Part shown: positions 15,230-25,131 of the stretch, in pieces | Numbering within the stretch: position 1 is the first letter of the stretch | Layout: each line of letters starts with the position of its first letter | DNA from: Kribbella sp. VKM Ac-2568 | GTDB lineage: Bacteria > Actinomycetota > Actinomycetes > Propionibacteriales > Kribbellaceae | Assembly (NCBI RefSeq): GCF_004345365.1 | Contig: NZ_SLVF01000009.1 | Location: forward strand, 124,001-188,000 | DNA length: 64,000 nt | Reading direction: 5' to 3' | Program-made: the position numbers and the translations under genes | Notes under the pieces: generated by a model | Seen by the model: the letters and a program-made list of their open reading frames with translations, nothing else | The model's database searches: none | What the model was told of the DNA's origin: nothing

Positions 15230-18200
15230 TTAGCTGTCCACGCGGACGATGGTGGAGCCGGAGCCGTCGGCGCCGTCCGAATAGCCCAGGCGGCCCAGGT
15301 AGCGGGTGCCGGCGCTCAGACCGGACCAGGCTGCGGTGACGGACACCTGGCCGGCCGCTGTCACCGCTTGGGAGGCCGGGGTCGCCGTGAGGTTGCCTGT
15401 CGCGTCGCCGAGCTCCCAGTGGTTCAGCTTAACGGCCTGCTCGGCTGCTCCGGAGAAGAGGTCGACGTAGACGTCGTAGGAACCACCTGCCGGCGCCGGG
15501 AGGTTGACCTCTTCCTCTGCCGAACCACCCGTGCTGCTGCCGAGCACAGCCGTAGTACCGGCCTTGTAGACGAAGACGTCGAGGTCTGTGCCCGCAGGGT
15601 AGTCCGCGTCGAAGGTGGAGAACCGGGCGTGCTTGGTCCCGGCCGGCACGGTGACGGTGACCTTGGCGACGTGCTCGTTGGCCGCCGGATTGGTGGTCGG
15701 GAACGACACCCCGCCCGGGTTCCGCAGAGTAGCCTCGCCGACGGTCGCTGCCGTCAGGCCGCTCACCGTGGTCGAGAGGGTGCCGCTGTAGCCGGCGGTG
15801 ATCGGCACCTGCACCGAGCCGCTGGTGCCGGTCCCGTTGACCTGGACCGGCGCCTTGACCGTCAGCGGCCGGATCGCGAGTGTGCTGCTCACCACGTGCC
15901 GGGCGGAACGCCAGTTGAGCTTACCGAACGAGTACTGCTCGAGCGGCGCCCCGTTGTGCTCGAAGGTCACCCGGTACGTCGCCGTCCGGCCCGGAAGTAC
16001 GACGAGCAGCTTCGGCGTGACGGTGACCTTGACCCCGGCCAGGCCCTCGACCTTCGGGAAGTACACCTCAGCGAGCTTGCCGACGTTCCGCACGGTCCGC
16101 TTGACCGTCTGCTTGCCGGCCAGATCCCCGATCGCGATGGTCGGGTAGTTCAGGTCACTCGGGTCGACCTTGCCCTTCGCGCACAACTCGTGGGTCTCGG
16201 CGACCTGACCCGAGGCGCACACGAACTTCGCCCAGTCGTCGTACGACGAGTCGTACACGAGGCCCGGGTCCATCGCCAGCTTCGGCTGGACCAGGCCGGC
16301 GCCATACCCGAACGGGTTGCCCGGCGAGCCGGAATCGTTCTGGATCGGCTTGCCGCTGGTGTCGAGCGAGGTGCCGGTGGTGAGCAGGGCGGACTTGATC
16401 GCCATCGGGGACCAGGTCGGGTACTTGCTCTTGAGCACCGCCGCGGCTCCGGCGATGTGCGGGGACGCCATCGAAGTACCGCTCATGAACGCGTACTGAC
16501 CACCCGCGGCGCTGAACGCGCTGGTCGCGGCGAGCACGTTCGTGCCCGGTGCCATCACGTCGGGCTTCAGCAGGTCGCCGTTTCCGGCCGGCGATGGGCC
16601 TCGGCTGGAACTGCTCGCGACCTTCGGCGCGTTCACCCGGACCGTCTGCGCCGCGCCGATCTGCGCGGTCGGGGACGCGGCGCCCTCGACGTACGCCTTG
16701 ATCTCGGGGGCGGCGACGTGGTCCAGGTGGACGGTCGGGACGGAGTGCAGGTCGGAGTCGAGGGTGCCCGGGGTCGGGTTGACCAGGATCAGGCCGATGC
16801 CGCCGGCGTTCTTCACCTGCAGGCTCTTGTCGACGCGAGCGTTGACACCGCGATCGCAGACCACGATCTTCCCAGTCACCTTCGCCGGGTCGAGCGTGTT
16901 CGGCATGCAGAGCACGAGGTTGGTCGGGTTCGCGCCTGGCAGACCTGCGTCCTTGGCGAGGATCACCGGTGCGCTCGGCGTACCGGCCCCGATGCCCGCA
17001 CCCGTGTAGGACTTGCCGTTGCCGAGGGTGACGGTGGTCTGGACCTCGCGGTCATGGGTGCCGTTGGCAACCGTCGTGACCCAGGGGAAGTTCTTGCCGA
17101 CCGTGCTGACGCCCGGGCCGGTGTTGCCCGCGCTGGTCGCCACGAAGACGCCGGCCTTGGCCGCCCGGAGAAAGGCCAGGCCGGTCGCGTTCACGAAGGT
17201 CGAGCCGGAACCGGAGATCGAGTAGTTGATGACGTCCACGCCATCGGCGACCGCCGCGTCGATGCCCGCCACGATGTCGGCGTCCGTGCCGGAGCCGCCG
17301 CCGGTGGCGTCGACCGCCCAGAGCACCTTGTAGATGGCGAGCCTGGCGTGCGGGGCGATCCCCGAACCCTTGCCGTAGTCCCGGCCGAGCACGTTCATGT
17401 CGACGCCGTAGTTGCCGGCCGCAGTACTGGCCGTGTGGGTGCCGTGTCCGCCATAGTCCCGCGGCGAGCGGTACTCCTCGGGGATCGGGCGGTTGCCGAT
17501 GCCGGCGTCGAAGTACCGGGCGCCGATGACCTTGTTGTTGCAGGCGACCGGGGCCTCGATGCCGACCTGGCAGGTGCCCTTCCACTTCGCGGCGATCAGG
17601 GCGTCCGACTGCTTGGTGGTCTTCAGCGGCGCGAAACTGGCCCGCTCCGGGACGTACCCGGAGTCGATCATGCCGATGATCACGCCGTCACCGGCCTTGT
17701 CGATACCGCCCGCCTGCTGCCAGGCGCCGCCCTTGCCGGAGAGACCGAGGTACCGCGGGGTGTCGACGGTGTCCTGGTGCTGCATCTCGCTCGGCTCGAC
17801 GCTCTTCACGCCGGACGACTTGGCGAGCTTGACCGCCTCGTCGTGCGACATCTGCGCGGAGAACCCGGCGTATGTGTAGTTGTAGTCGTACAGCCTCTTC
17901 ACGTCCGGGAGCGGGTCGAGGAGCCGGCTCCGCTCGCGGCCGAGGTGCTGCACGTAGGAGACGACCTGACCTGCGCTGCGGAGCAACTTGTTGCCCGGGA
18001 GAACGCGGGTCGCGGGGAGGCCCGCGATGTCACCGTCGTACTCCGTTACGGGTGCGTCGTCGAGCTGGACGATGTACGCGCCGGTGGGTGACTCCCTGAC
18101 CTCGTTCGCGGCGGGGTTGTCTTCCCCTGTCGCGGCTCGTGTCGTTGCTGAGGCTTTCGCGATCTCGGTGGCGCTGGTGGTGGCGGTGGCTTGGTTGCCG

Positions 18201-18277
18201 AGGGCGACCACCAGGGCGGTGGCCGTCGCGGTGGCGACGGCGAGCACCCTGAAGCGGCGGCGGGCGGGAGCTGACAC
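15230..18277 (-). CDS. Secreted subtilisin-like serine protease (S8) with PA domain
   Basis: A large extracellular protease of about 1015 residues. The GTG at 18277 is preceded by GGAGGAAC at ideal spacing and begins a signal peptide (VSAPARRRFRVLAVATATAT). An I9-type propeptide follows (AYIVQLDDAP ... AGFSAQMSHDEAV). The triad is D205 (GMIDSGYVP), H281 (GGHGTHTAS) and S602 (MSGTSMASPHIAG). A protease-associated domain is inserted at about 430-550. A fibronectin-like subtilase domain and a beta-rich C-terminus end the protein. It probably degrades proteins or peptides outside the cell. Confidence 0.95.
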   Translation of the reverse strand: MSAPARRRFRVLAVATATATALVVALGNQATATTSATEIAKASATTRAATGEDNPAANEVRESPTGAYIVQLDDAPVTEYDGDIAGLPATRVLPGNKLLRSAGQVVSYVQHLGRERSRLLDPLPDVKRLYDYNYTYAGFSAQMSHDEAVKLAKSSGVKSVEPSEMQHQDTVDTPRYLGLSGKGGAWQQAGGIDKAGDGVIIGMIDSGYVPERASFAPLKTTKQSDALIAAKWKGTCQVGIEAPVACNNKVIGARYFDAGIGNRPIPEEYRSPRDYGGHGTHTASTAAGNYGVDMNVLGRDYGKGSGIAPHARLAIYKVLWAVDATGGGSGTDADIVAGIDAAVADGVDVINYSISGSGSTFVNATGLAFLRAAKAGVFVATSAGNTGPGVSTVGKNFPWVTTVANGTHDREVQTTVTLGNGKSYTGAGIGAGTPSAPVILAKDAGLPGANPTNLVLCMPNTLDPAKVTGKIVVCDRGVNARVDKSLQVKNAGGIGLILVNPTPGTLDSDLHSVPTVHLDHVAAPEIKAYVEGAASPTAQIGAAQTVRVNAPKVASSSSRGPSPAGNGDLLKPDVMAPGTNVLAATSAFSAAGGQYAFMSGTSMASPHIAGAAAVLKSKYPTWSPMAIKSALLTTGTSLDTSGKPIQNDSGSPGNPFGYGAGLVQPKLAMDPGLVYDSSYDDWAKFVCASGQVAETHELCAKGKVDPSDLNYPTIAIGDLAGKQTVKRTVRNVGKLAEVYFPKVEGLAGVKVTVTPKLLVVLPGRTATYRVTFEHNGAPLEQYSFGKLNWRSARHVVSSTLAIRPLTVKAPVQVNGTGTSGSVQVPITAGYSGTLSTTVSGLTAATVGEATLRNPGGVSFPTTNPAANEHVAKVTVTVPAGTKHARFSTFDADYPAGTDLDVFVYKAGTTAVLGSSTGGSAEEEVNLPAPAGGSYDVYVDLFSGAAEQAVKLNHWELGDATGNLTATPASQAVTAAGQVSVTAAWSGLSAGTRYLGRLGYSDGADGSGSTIVRVDS

Positions 18278-18508
18278 GAAGTTCCTCCAGGCGGGACGGA
18301 GCTGGGTGACCGGTGTGACGACCGAACACACCCCCACGGTGATCAGCGCCACGAGGGCCCGAGTATGCCGTCACCCTCCCGCGATGTCACGCTCAGTCCT
18401 ACCCGTGTCACCAGGAATCACCGCGATACCGGGAGGCACAGGTGGAAGGGTCAGTTGAAAGCGCCCCAGAGCGCAGCTTCAGAGCAGTCGTTCCGGCAAT
18501 CTCTCGGT

Positions 18509-18538
18509 TTGGTGCTGACGGCGGCTTGTTGCTAATCT
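18509..18538 (+). promoter_or_regulatory. Probable rpsT promoter
   Basis: TTGGTG (18509-18514) and TAATCT (18533-18538) are separated by 18 nt, about 90 nt upstream of rpsT. The 18278-18626 intergenic stretch holds nothing else recognisable. Confidence 0.45.
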
Positions 18539-18626
18539 GTCTGTTCGCGCGTGTGCGTTGGTACTCACCCGTGCACGCACCACCTTTCCTGTACTGATCC
18601 CAATCTCTGATCGAGGCTCTGCATCC

Positions 18627-18887
18627 GTGGCGAACATCAAGTCCCAGATCAAGCGCAACCGCCAGAACGAGGCTGCGCGGCTTCGCAACAAGTCGGTGAA
18701 GTCGACCCTCAAGACGGCTGTTCGCCGCTTCCGTGAGGCTGCCGACGCCGGCGAAACCGCGAAGGCTCAGGAGCAGGCCCGCGTCGCCGCCCGCCTGCTC
18801 GACAAGGCTGCCAGCAAGGGCGTCATCCACGCCAACCAGGCCGCCAACCGGAAGTCGTCCATCTTCAAGAAGGCCGCTTCCCTCTGA
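18627..18887 (+). CDS. rpsT: 30S ribosomal protein S20
   Basis: An 86-residue, strongly basic 16S rRNA-binding protein. The start is the GTG at 18627 (VANIKSQIKRNRQNEAARLR), which gives the family length; a longer open frame to 18558 is not real. The C-terminus has the expected HANQAANRKSSIFKKAASL. It is transcribed opposite to holA/comEC, as commonly seen in actinobacteria, and is followed by a strong terminator. Confidence 0.97.
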   Translation: MANIKSQIKRNRQNEAARLRNKSVKSTLKTAVRRFREAADAGETAKAQEQARVAARLLDKAASKGVIHANQAANRKSSIFKKAASL

Positions 18888-18895
18888 CACCGCCC

Positions 18896-18936
18896 AAACG
18901 ATCGGCCAGTCCCCCGGGGACCCGGCCGATCGTTTT
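18896..18936 (+). terminator. Intrinsic terminator of rpsT
   Basis: AAACGATCGGCC (18896-18907) pairs perfectly with GGCCGATCGTTT (18924-18935), and the T-run TTTT closes it. Confidence 0.9.
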
Positions 18937-19035
18937 CGCGTACCCAGAACCTGACGCGGTAGCCCCCCGCTACCCTCCCGAACCTCGACGTGCCGTCACC
19001 CGATACACCGTGGCCAACCTCATGACCAGGTACAT

Positions 19036-19896
19036 CTAGTAGCCGACAGAGTCGATCGTTGCCGCGAGCGGCTCGAGGTCGGCGACGAGCTGGGCCACCT
19101 CGCCCGGCTCCAGGCTGTCGTACGCGGGGGCGGCGAGGGCATCGGTGACCGCCTCGATGCGGTCCTTCGTCTCGCGCCCGGCGGCGGTGAACGCAGCCGA
19201 GGCGTCGACGAGACCGCGAGCGCGCAGACCGTCCACGACCGCGGCCAGCTGCGTCGGCGTGAGGGGGTTCAGCCTCCCGTACTCCTCCGGCGTCATGCCC
19301 AGGGAGAGCGCGTGGAGCACGTGAGCCTCCTGCCCGCCGATACCGGCGGAGACCAGCGCGGCAAGGTGACCGTCGCCGCGGTGCTCGCGCAGCAGCGTCG
19401 CCGCGTGCCAAAGCCGGGCGACCGGCTCGTCAGGCACGGGGAGCGACCGCAGACCGGCGTAGAGGATCCGTCCCTCCATCGGCGCGCTGATCGCCACCCG
19501 GGTGGCGAGGTCGGCGGCCCGGCCGAGCGCGGGGGTGTCGGCCAGGTCGCCGAGGATGCGCCGCAGGGCTGCGACGCTGCCCTCCTGGCGGGCGGCGAGC
19601 ACGGCCTCGGGAGTGGCGATGTCCCAAACTTTCGGGATGCAGGCGGCGACCTCGCCGGGGGCGAAGTTGTAGAAGAGTGCATCCACGACCTGGGCCGGGA
19701 CCCGGCCCAGGGGTGCGGACCGCGCGGCGAAGTAGCCCGGCCAGTAGCCCTCGTAGCCGAGGGCCTGGAGTGCCTCGGTCGGCTCGGCGGACATGTAGCT
19801 GACGAGGTGGATCGGTTCCAGCAGCTGCTGACACAGGCGCCGCGCGATGGGTTCCATGCGAGTGACCTTCAGCAGAGGTTGAAGATGACGGGTCAT
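19036..19896 (-). CDS. SCO6745-family (SalK-like) protein
   Basis: A 286-residue actinobacterial protein of the SCO6745/SalK-like group, which has a winged-helix-type C-terminal part and no settled biochemical role. Visible hallmarks are LEPIHLVSYMSAEPTEALQA, GYWPGYFAARSAPLGRVPA and FYNFAPGEV near the N-terminus, and a MarR-like LTPTQLAAVVDGL segment later. GGAGG lies 5 nt before ATG 19896. It is divergent from the PhyH gene across a 170-nt spacer that carries inverted repeats. Confidence 0.8.
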   Translation of the reverse strand: MTRHLQPLLKVTRMEPIARRLCQQLLEPIHLVSYMSAEPTEALQALGYEGYWPGYFAARSAPLGRVPAQVVDALFYNFAPGEVAACIPKVWDIATPEAVLAARQEGSVAALRRILGDLADTPALGRAADLATRVAISAPMEGRILYAGLRSLPVPDEPVARLWHAATLLREHRGDGHLAALVSAGIGGQEAHVLHALSLGMTPEEYGRLNPLTPTQLAAVVDGLRARGLVDASAAFTAAGRETKDRIEAVTDALAAPAYDSLEPGEVAQLVADLEPLAATIDSVGY

Positions 19897-19950
19897 GGTG
19901 ACCTCCGGTGGTGAACCGACCGACCCGTTGCCGGTCTCTCACCCTGGCTA

Positions 19951-19994
19951 CGAACGGGCTCGACACCGTTCGACAGGTTCCCGAGAGTTTCTCG
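19951..19994. promoter_or_regulatory. Two inverted repeats in a divergent promoter region
   Basis: CGAACGG (19951-19957) and CCGTTCG (19966-19972) form a 7-bp inverted repeat with an 8-bp spacer. CGAGA-GTT-TCTCG follows at 19982-19994. They lie between the divergent SCO6745-like and PhyH genes and are candidate operators; the binding protein is unknown. Confidence 0.4.
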
Positions 19995-20066
19995 AAGACT
20001 AACGCCGCCTTCAGGACCGTGGGAATTGGGTTGACGGTGAGGGGTGGGTGGCAAAGGGTGCTTGGC

Positions 20067-20852
20067 ATGTTGTCGGATGCTGAGGTCGCGTCGTTTGGGC
20101 GGGATGGGTTTGTGGTGGTTCGAGGAGCCGTACCCCGCCCAGTGGTGGAGGCCTGTGTGGATGTGGTCTGGGAGGAGTTGGAGGGGCGAGGCGTCGGGCG
20201 GGATGACGCTGGGTCCTGGACGGCACCTGTTGTGCGGATAGACAGTCCCGAGGAAGGCGACAGGGGGCGGCCGTTCGCTGCGGCCGGGACGGCAAAGGTG
20301 TTGTGGGAGGCGTACGACCAGCTGATCGGGCCGGACAAGTGGTGGAAGCGCCAAGGGATGGGTGGGACGATTCCCGTTCGCTTCCCGCATCCCGCTGATC
20401 CGAAGGACGCGGGCTGGCATATCGAGACCAGCTACTGGAACGGCACCGATTGGCGGGCGAACATCCGGAGTCGCGAGCGGGGCCTGCTCGCGATCTTTCT
20501 TCTCACCGATGTCGGTCCCGACGATGCTCCGACCCGGATCCGCGTCGGCTCCCACGTCGACGCCGCTCGCGTACTGGCTCCCGCGGGCGACGAGGGCCTC
20601 GCTCCGGCCGAGGCCGGACCGCCGGTCGTACAAGCGAGCGCCGACCGACCGGTCACCGAGGCGACGGGTGCCGCTGGGGATGTCTACCTCTGCCACCCGT
20701 TTCTGGTCCACGCAGCCTCGTGGCCGCACCGCGGCACCAGCCCACGGATGATCACCCAGCCGGGCATTCACCTGCTGGAGCCGTTCCCTCTGACAGACCG
20801 AAGCGCCGCCTACCCCGTAGAAGCAGCCATCCTGGACGCCCTCGCCGACTGA
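20067..20852 (+). CDS. Phytanoyl-CoA dioxygenase (PhyH) family protein
   Basis: A 261-residue Fe(II)/2-oxoglutarate dioxygenase-fold protein. ATG 20067 (MLSDAEVASFGRDGFVVVRG) gives the normal PhyH N-terminus; the open frame from 19908 is too long. The first iron-ligand motif reads WHIETSYW (H-x-E in place of the commoner H-x-D). The distal histidine is in YLCHPFLVHAASWPHRG. The substrate is unknown. Codon use matches its neighbours. Confidence 0.85.
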   Translation: MLSDAEVASFGRDGFVVVRGAVPRPVVEACVDVVWEELEGRGVGRDDAGSWTAPVVRIDSPEEGDRGRPFAAAGTAKVLWEAYDQLIGPDKWWKRQGMGGTIPVRFPHPADPKDAGWHIETSYWNGTDWRANIRSRERGLLAIFLLTDVGPDDAPTRIRVGSHVDAARVLAPAGDEGLAPAEAGPPVVQASADRPVTEATGAAGDVYLCHPFLVHAASWPHRGTSPRMITQPGIHLLEPFPLTDRSAAYPVEAAILDALAD

Positions 20853-20896
20853 AGCGCCGCGCAGATGCCCCTCGGGAGGGGTGCAGAGCGCTCAGG

Positions 20897-21570
20897 TCAG
20901 CGACGGAATGACTCGGGCGCGGTGGATAGGTGTGCGTTGGAGAACGGGAAGGTTAAGACTTCGGCGGCTAGGGTGACGTGCTGGGCGGAAGTGAGGTGTT
21001 CGGAGAGCCTGATGTCTACTCGGCTGCCCTTTCGGCCCCAGGCGCCAACGATTCGGCCGTCGACGAGGATGCCGTTGGGATGGAACGTGTCCGAGGCTGG
21101 GGTCAGGGTCCGTCTGCCCGGGGCAATGAAGAGGCCGTCGCGGTCCCGGCCGAGAAGGCGGAGATCCGGCTCGACCAGGAAACGCGTTCCGTGCGGAGTG
21201 GTTGCCTCGCCGAAGGACGTCTCCTCACCTCGCGGTATCCACGCGGGCGTGCCCTCGAAGTCCACCTCGAGCAGCTCCTCGGACAGCGAGTTCCAGATCT
21301 GGCGGGCATCGGCGGCGGGGAGCCCGGCCCACCAGGCGAACGCCTTCGGGGCGGTCGGAGCGAACCGGTGAACATGACGTCGGCACAGCCGGATGGTTCG
21401 CAGCCCGCGACTCGAGCGTGGAGGCCCAGGAGTGCGTCTCGAGGCGCCGTGTCCTGCAAGCCGACGTACGCCGCTTCCTCGTACGAGCCCTCCGGCAACC
21501 GGTCCACCAGGTGATTCACGCGCAGTCGGTACGACACCGCCTGCTCGCGGGTTACGCGCAGCCGGGTCAA
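20897..21570 (-). pseudogene. Winged-helix DNA-binding (AlkZ-like) protein, internally deleted and frameshifted
   Basis: The N-terminal piece begins at TTG 21570, overlapping the holA stop (TTGA), and reads VTREQAVSYRLRVNHLVD ... LQDTAPRDALLGLHARVAG. Near 21360 the sense passes to another frame: HRFAPTAPKAFAWWAGLPAA, then VDFEGTPAWIPRGEE, to the stop at 20897. Relatives are around 350-400 residues, so roughly the middle half is missing at the junction. This looks like a deletion that also shifted frame, not a sequencing slip. Relatives include crosslink-repair glycosylases, but that function is lost here. Confidence 0.75.
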
Positions 21571-22550
21571 CGGCGGCCGTGGGCGTTGCTGACTGTTATC
21601 ACCATGCGTTCGAGGGCGTAACCGGCGTCGCCCGAAGCACCTTTTACATCGGCGTCGGCTTGAGCCACTGCCTTGATGGCGGTCGCCAGGCCGCCGGCGG
21701 TCCAGCCCCGGGCCTGTTGCCTGAGCGTCTTGAGCTTCCACGGCGGTACGCCGACCTCGCGGGCCAGGTCTGCTTCGCGAAGACCGGTGGGAGCACTCGT
21801 GTACTTCGCCAGTCCGCGGAGGCCGCCTGCCGTGGCACTGGTCACCAGTACCGCGGCTACTCCGCAATCGAGGGCCCAGCGCAACTGCTCGAGGGCGGGC
21901 TCGGTACGTCCCGCGATCGCCGCGTCCGCCACGGCGAAGCTGGTCACCTCGGCGCGGCCTCCGAAGTACTGGCCGATGAGGTCGGGGTTGATCGGCTGGC
22001 CGCCGGAGTCGGAGACCAGCTGCGAGCAAGCGCCGGAGAGGGCGCGGAGATCGTGGCCGACGGCGTCGACCAGGGCGGCGGCGCCTCGCTCGTCGATGCT
22101 GCCGCCGAGGAGGCGGATCTCGCCGACGACGAACTGCGGGAGCTCCCAGGTCTTGGGGGCAGTGGCGACCACCTCGTTGACGGAGGCTTTGCGCAGCTTG
22201 TCGAGGGTGGCCTTGCCCTTCTGGCCGCCTGAGTGGACCAGGATGACGAGGACGTCTTCGGAGGGTGAGGCCGCGTAGTCGAGCAGGTGCGGCACCATCT
22301 CTGACGGGAGGTTCTCGAGAGTTCGGAGGACCATCACGCGTTCGGCCGCGAACAGGGACGGGCCGGTCAGTTCGGCGAACACCCCGACGTCGAGGTCCGC
22401 GCCGCCGAGGTCGGTGACCTCGACGTCGGCAGTCCCCTTCGAGACAGCCGCGATCGCAGAACGAACAGCCCGGTCGGCGAGGAACGTCTCCGAGCCGGTG
22501 ACCAGCAGCACGTCGCCGAGCTTGGGCGCAGAGTTCTTTCGAGCAGCCAT
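21567..22550 (-). CDS. holA: DNA polymerase III subunit delta
   Basis: The clamp-loader delta subunit that opens the beta clamp. About 327 residues from ATG 22550 (MAARKNSAPKLGDVLLVTGS); the open frame extends to 22583. Visible features are the nucleotide-fold start VLLVTGSETFLADRAVR, LTGPSLFAAERVMVLR, and the C-terminal READLAREVGVPPWKLKTLR helix region. It lies downstream of comEC/comEA as in many actinobacteria. Confidence 0.93.
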   Translation of the reverse strand: MAARKNSAPKLGDVLLVTGSETFLADRAVRSAIAAVSKGTADVEVTDLGGADLDVGVFAELTGPSLFAAERVMVLRTLENLPSEMVPHLLDYAASPSEDVLVILVHSGGQKGKATLDKLRKASVNEVVATAPKTWELPQFVVGEIRLLGGSIDERGAAALVDAVGHDLRALSGACSQLVSDSGGQPINPDLIGQYFGGRAEVTSFAVADAAIAGRTEPALEQLRWALDCGVAAVLVTSATAGGLRGLAKYTSAPTGLREADLAREVGVPPWKLKTLRQQARGWTAGGLATAIKAVAQADADVKGASGDAGYALERMVITVSNAHGRR

Positions 22551-22656
22551 AACGCCCGCCAGCATGCCATGCCCCTCCGACAATCCTCCACCGCCACCAC
22601 GACCTACCCACCAGGAGCAGGCACCGGACGCTGAGGTTGCGCGGGTGCGGTGTGGG

Positions 22657-25131
22657 TTAGGGGGTGGTGGGGTGGGTGGTCAGGGAGAGGTGGTTGTCGG
22701 GGGTTGACAGGGAGAGGGAGCCGGTGGTGTCGGTGCGGGCGATTTTCATGCCTTGGTGGGTTAGGAGGTCCAGGGTTCGGGGGGCGGGGTGGCCGTAGTC
22801 GTTGTGCTGGCCGGCGGAGATTACGGCCAGTCGGGCGTGGGTGGCGGCTATGAAGGTCGGGTCTTGTTGGGCTGAGCCGTGGTGGGGGACTTTCAGGACG
22901 TCGGCGCGGAGGTCGGCGCCGCTTGCCAGGACTGCTCGCTGGGACTCGGGTTCCAGGTCTCCGGTGAGGAGGATTCGGAGGCCGCTGGTTTCGACCATCA
23001 TGGCGATACTGGCGTTGTTCTCCGGGGAGCCTTCATCGGTGGGGGTTGCCGAGGATTTGCCTGATTCCGGGAGAGCCGGGACCTTGGCCGGCCAGAGGGT
23101 GGTCCAGGTGATGGGACCGGCGGTTCGGCGTTCGCCGAGGGTGACTGTGCGGATGGGGATTCGATGCTGAGTAGCCAGGTCGGTCACGCGCTTGTACTCG
23201 GCTGGTGGGGAGAAATACGGGGTCACCTCGATCTCGCCGATCGTTCGTCCGCGGAGTACGCCGGCCAGGCCGCCGGCGTGGTCGGCGTGGAAGTGGCTGA
23301 GGAGCAGTACGGGGATGTTCTTGATGCCCAGGTCTTGCAGGCAGCGGTCCATGGCTGTGGGGTCTGGGCCGGTGTCGACTACTACGGCGGAGCCGTTGCC
23401 GGCGGATAAGGCAAGCCCGTCGCCCTGGCCCACGTCGCAAGCGACCATCAACCAGTTGTCGGGTGGCCAGCCGATTGGGCCGACTGGGCGGAGTACGACT
23501 ACTGCCAAGATGGTGAGGGCTAGCAGCATGGCGATGGGGCGGGCGAGGATGCGGTGAAGGCTGAAGGTCAGGGCCAGGCACAGGACTGTTAGGACGCCTA
23601 TGCCGATCACCGTGGCCGGCCAGGCGTTGGTGGCTCCGGGGAGGTCTGCGCCCTGTTGGGCGATGAGGATGATCCAGCGAGCGGGCCAGCCTGCTAGCCA
23701 GCCGATGAGTTGGGCCAGATTCGTGCTCAGTAAGGCGATCCCGGCTGCGGCGAAGCCGAGGATTGTTGCTGGACCGACAGCTGGGCCGGCTAGCAGGTTC
23801 GCTGCTACGGCAACCAGGGAGACCTGACCGGAGAGCCATGCAACGACTGGTGTGCAGGCGATCTGGGCGGCCAAGGGGCAGGAGATCGCTTCGGCCAGGC
23901 GGTCGGGCATCCAGCGTGCCAAGGCGTCTCGCCAGGCTGGTCCGAGAAGGACGATGCCTGCGGTCGCCAGGACTGAGAGCGCGAATCCTGCGGATCTGGC
24001 GAGCGAGGTGTCGAGCAATAGCAGGGTGACAACCGCGACGGAGAGACTTCGGACGGCTCGTCTCCCACCTCCAGTCATTGCGGCAAGGGCGACCAAGCCC
24101 ATCGCGGCCGCTCGGAGCACGCTTGGTTGAGGTCGAGCGAGGATCACGAAGACCACCACGATCGCGAGACCCACGACGGTCAGCCCGCGAGCCCGTACTC
24201 CGAGCAGCCGGGCGAGCGGGAGGACGAACGCCAGCAGGAGGGTCAGGTTCGTTCCGGAGACCGCGGAGAGATGAGTCAGGCCGGTGGTCTTGAAGTCTTC
24301 GACCAGCTCCGGTGGCAGGGTGGACTCGTCCCCCATGACCAACGCGGGTACTAGGCCGCGGACAGCTTCCGACTCGTCGGCAACTGATTTCCGCAAACCC
24401 GCGCGGACCTGCTCGGCGGCTCGCAGCCACCAGGACGGTTCGTCGAGCACGCGCGGGGTCGAACGGGACGACAGCATCGCGGCCACGTCTGACCCGGCTT
24501 CAACCAACTCGAGTTTCCCTGTCGCCTCGACATGTTGGCCGAATCGCAGCCGCTGCCAATTCGTTGAGCCGATGACCAGGACCGGGGTGCGAACCTGGGT
24601 TGTCGTGCCTCTGCCGGTCACCTCCTCGATCGTTGCCTTGAGCACCACATAAGGCGGGCGCCGGGTGCCGGATCCGCTGCGGACCGATGGATCGCTGTCG
24701 ATCTTCAGACGGACCTTCACTGCCGCACCCGACGAAGCCAAGTCCATGACAGGACCGGACCTCAGGCCTTGCACCTGCAGGGCGGCTGCCAAGGCCATGC
24801 CCACCACGACAACCCCGACTCCGATCGCCGTGACCCGGACGGTGGAGGAGGGAGTCAGCTCCTGAGGCCGAGTCCGTTGACGGTGGAGCAGGATCAAGCC
24901 AACCGTGGCGGCCAGGGCCACCGTTGCAACGAGTACTGCGGTCGCCGGTGCCTGGGAGACGAGCCAGACGGCAGTCAGCCAGCCGGTGACTGCAGGGACG
25001 AGCAGGCGAAGGTCGGGCCGCTCGCGAGTCGCCTGCTCCTCGGAAGGCGCCGGATGGTCGGGAGCGGGTAGGTCGGTGGCGGCTGGGTCGGGGGCGGGTG
25101 GGTCGGGGGCGGGTGGACTAGACGTGGACAT
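22657..25131 (-). CDS. comEC: ComEC/Rec2-family DNA internalisation protein
   Basis: An 824-residue membrane protein forming the channel for single-stranded DNA uptake in competent bacteria. It has a Pro/Ala/Asp-rich N-terminus (PAPDPPAPDPAATDLPAPDH), two early membrane segments, an OB-like soluble part, the multi-spanning competence domain (LTHLSAVSGTNLTLLLAFVL), and a C-terminal metallo-beta-lactamase domain with LLLSHFHADHAGGL. The start overlaps the comEA frame by 14 nt. All domains look intact. Whether the organism is naturally competent is not known. Confidence 0.93.
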   Translation of the reverse strand: MSTSSPPAPDPPAPDPAATDLPAPDHPAPSEEQATRERPDLRLLVPAVTGWLTAVWLVSQAPATAVLVATVALAATVGLILLHRQRTRPQELTPSSTVRVTAIGVGVVVVGMALAAALQVQGLRSGPVMDLASSGAAVKVRLKIDSDPSVRSGSGTRRPPYVVLKATIEEVTGRGTTTQVRTPVLVIGSTNWQRLRFGQHVEATGKLELVEAGSDVAAMLSSRSTPRVLDEPSWWLRAAEQVRAGLRKSVADESEAVRGLVPALVMGDESTLPPELVEDFKTTGLTHLSAVSGTNLTLLLAFVLPLARLLGVRARGLTVVGLAIVVVFVILARPQPSVLRAAAMGLVALAAMTGGGRRAVRSLSVAVVTLLLLDTSLARSAGFALSVLATAGIVLLGPAWRDALARWMPDRLAEAISCPLAAQIACTPVVAWLSGQVSLVAVAANLLAGPAVGPATILGFAAAGIALLSTNLAQLIGWLAGWPARWIILIAQQGADLPGATNAWPATVIGIGVLTVLCLALTFSLHRILARPIAMLLALTILAVVVLRPVGPIGWPPDNWLMVACDVGQGDGLALSAGNGSAVVVDTGPDPTAMDRCLQDLGIKNIPVLLLSHFHADHAGGLAGVLRGRTIGEIEVTPYFSPPAEYKRVTDLATQHRIPIRTVTLGERRTAGPITWTTLWPAKVPALPESGKSSATPTDEGSPENNASIAMMVETSGLRILLTGDLEPESQRAVLASGADLRADVLKVPHHGSAQQDPTFIAATHARLAVISAGQHNDYGHPAPRTLDLLTHQGMKIARTDTTGSLSLSTPDNHLSLTTHPTTP

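Noticed and set aside
15368..18091. 907-residue forward open frame
   Set aside because: Antisense shadow of the subtilase gene; the composition is Arg/Val/Gly/Asp-rich with no family features.
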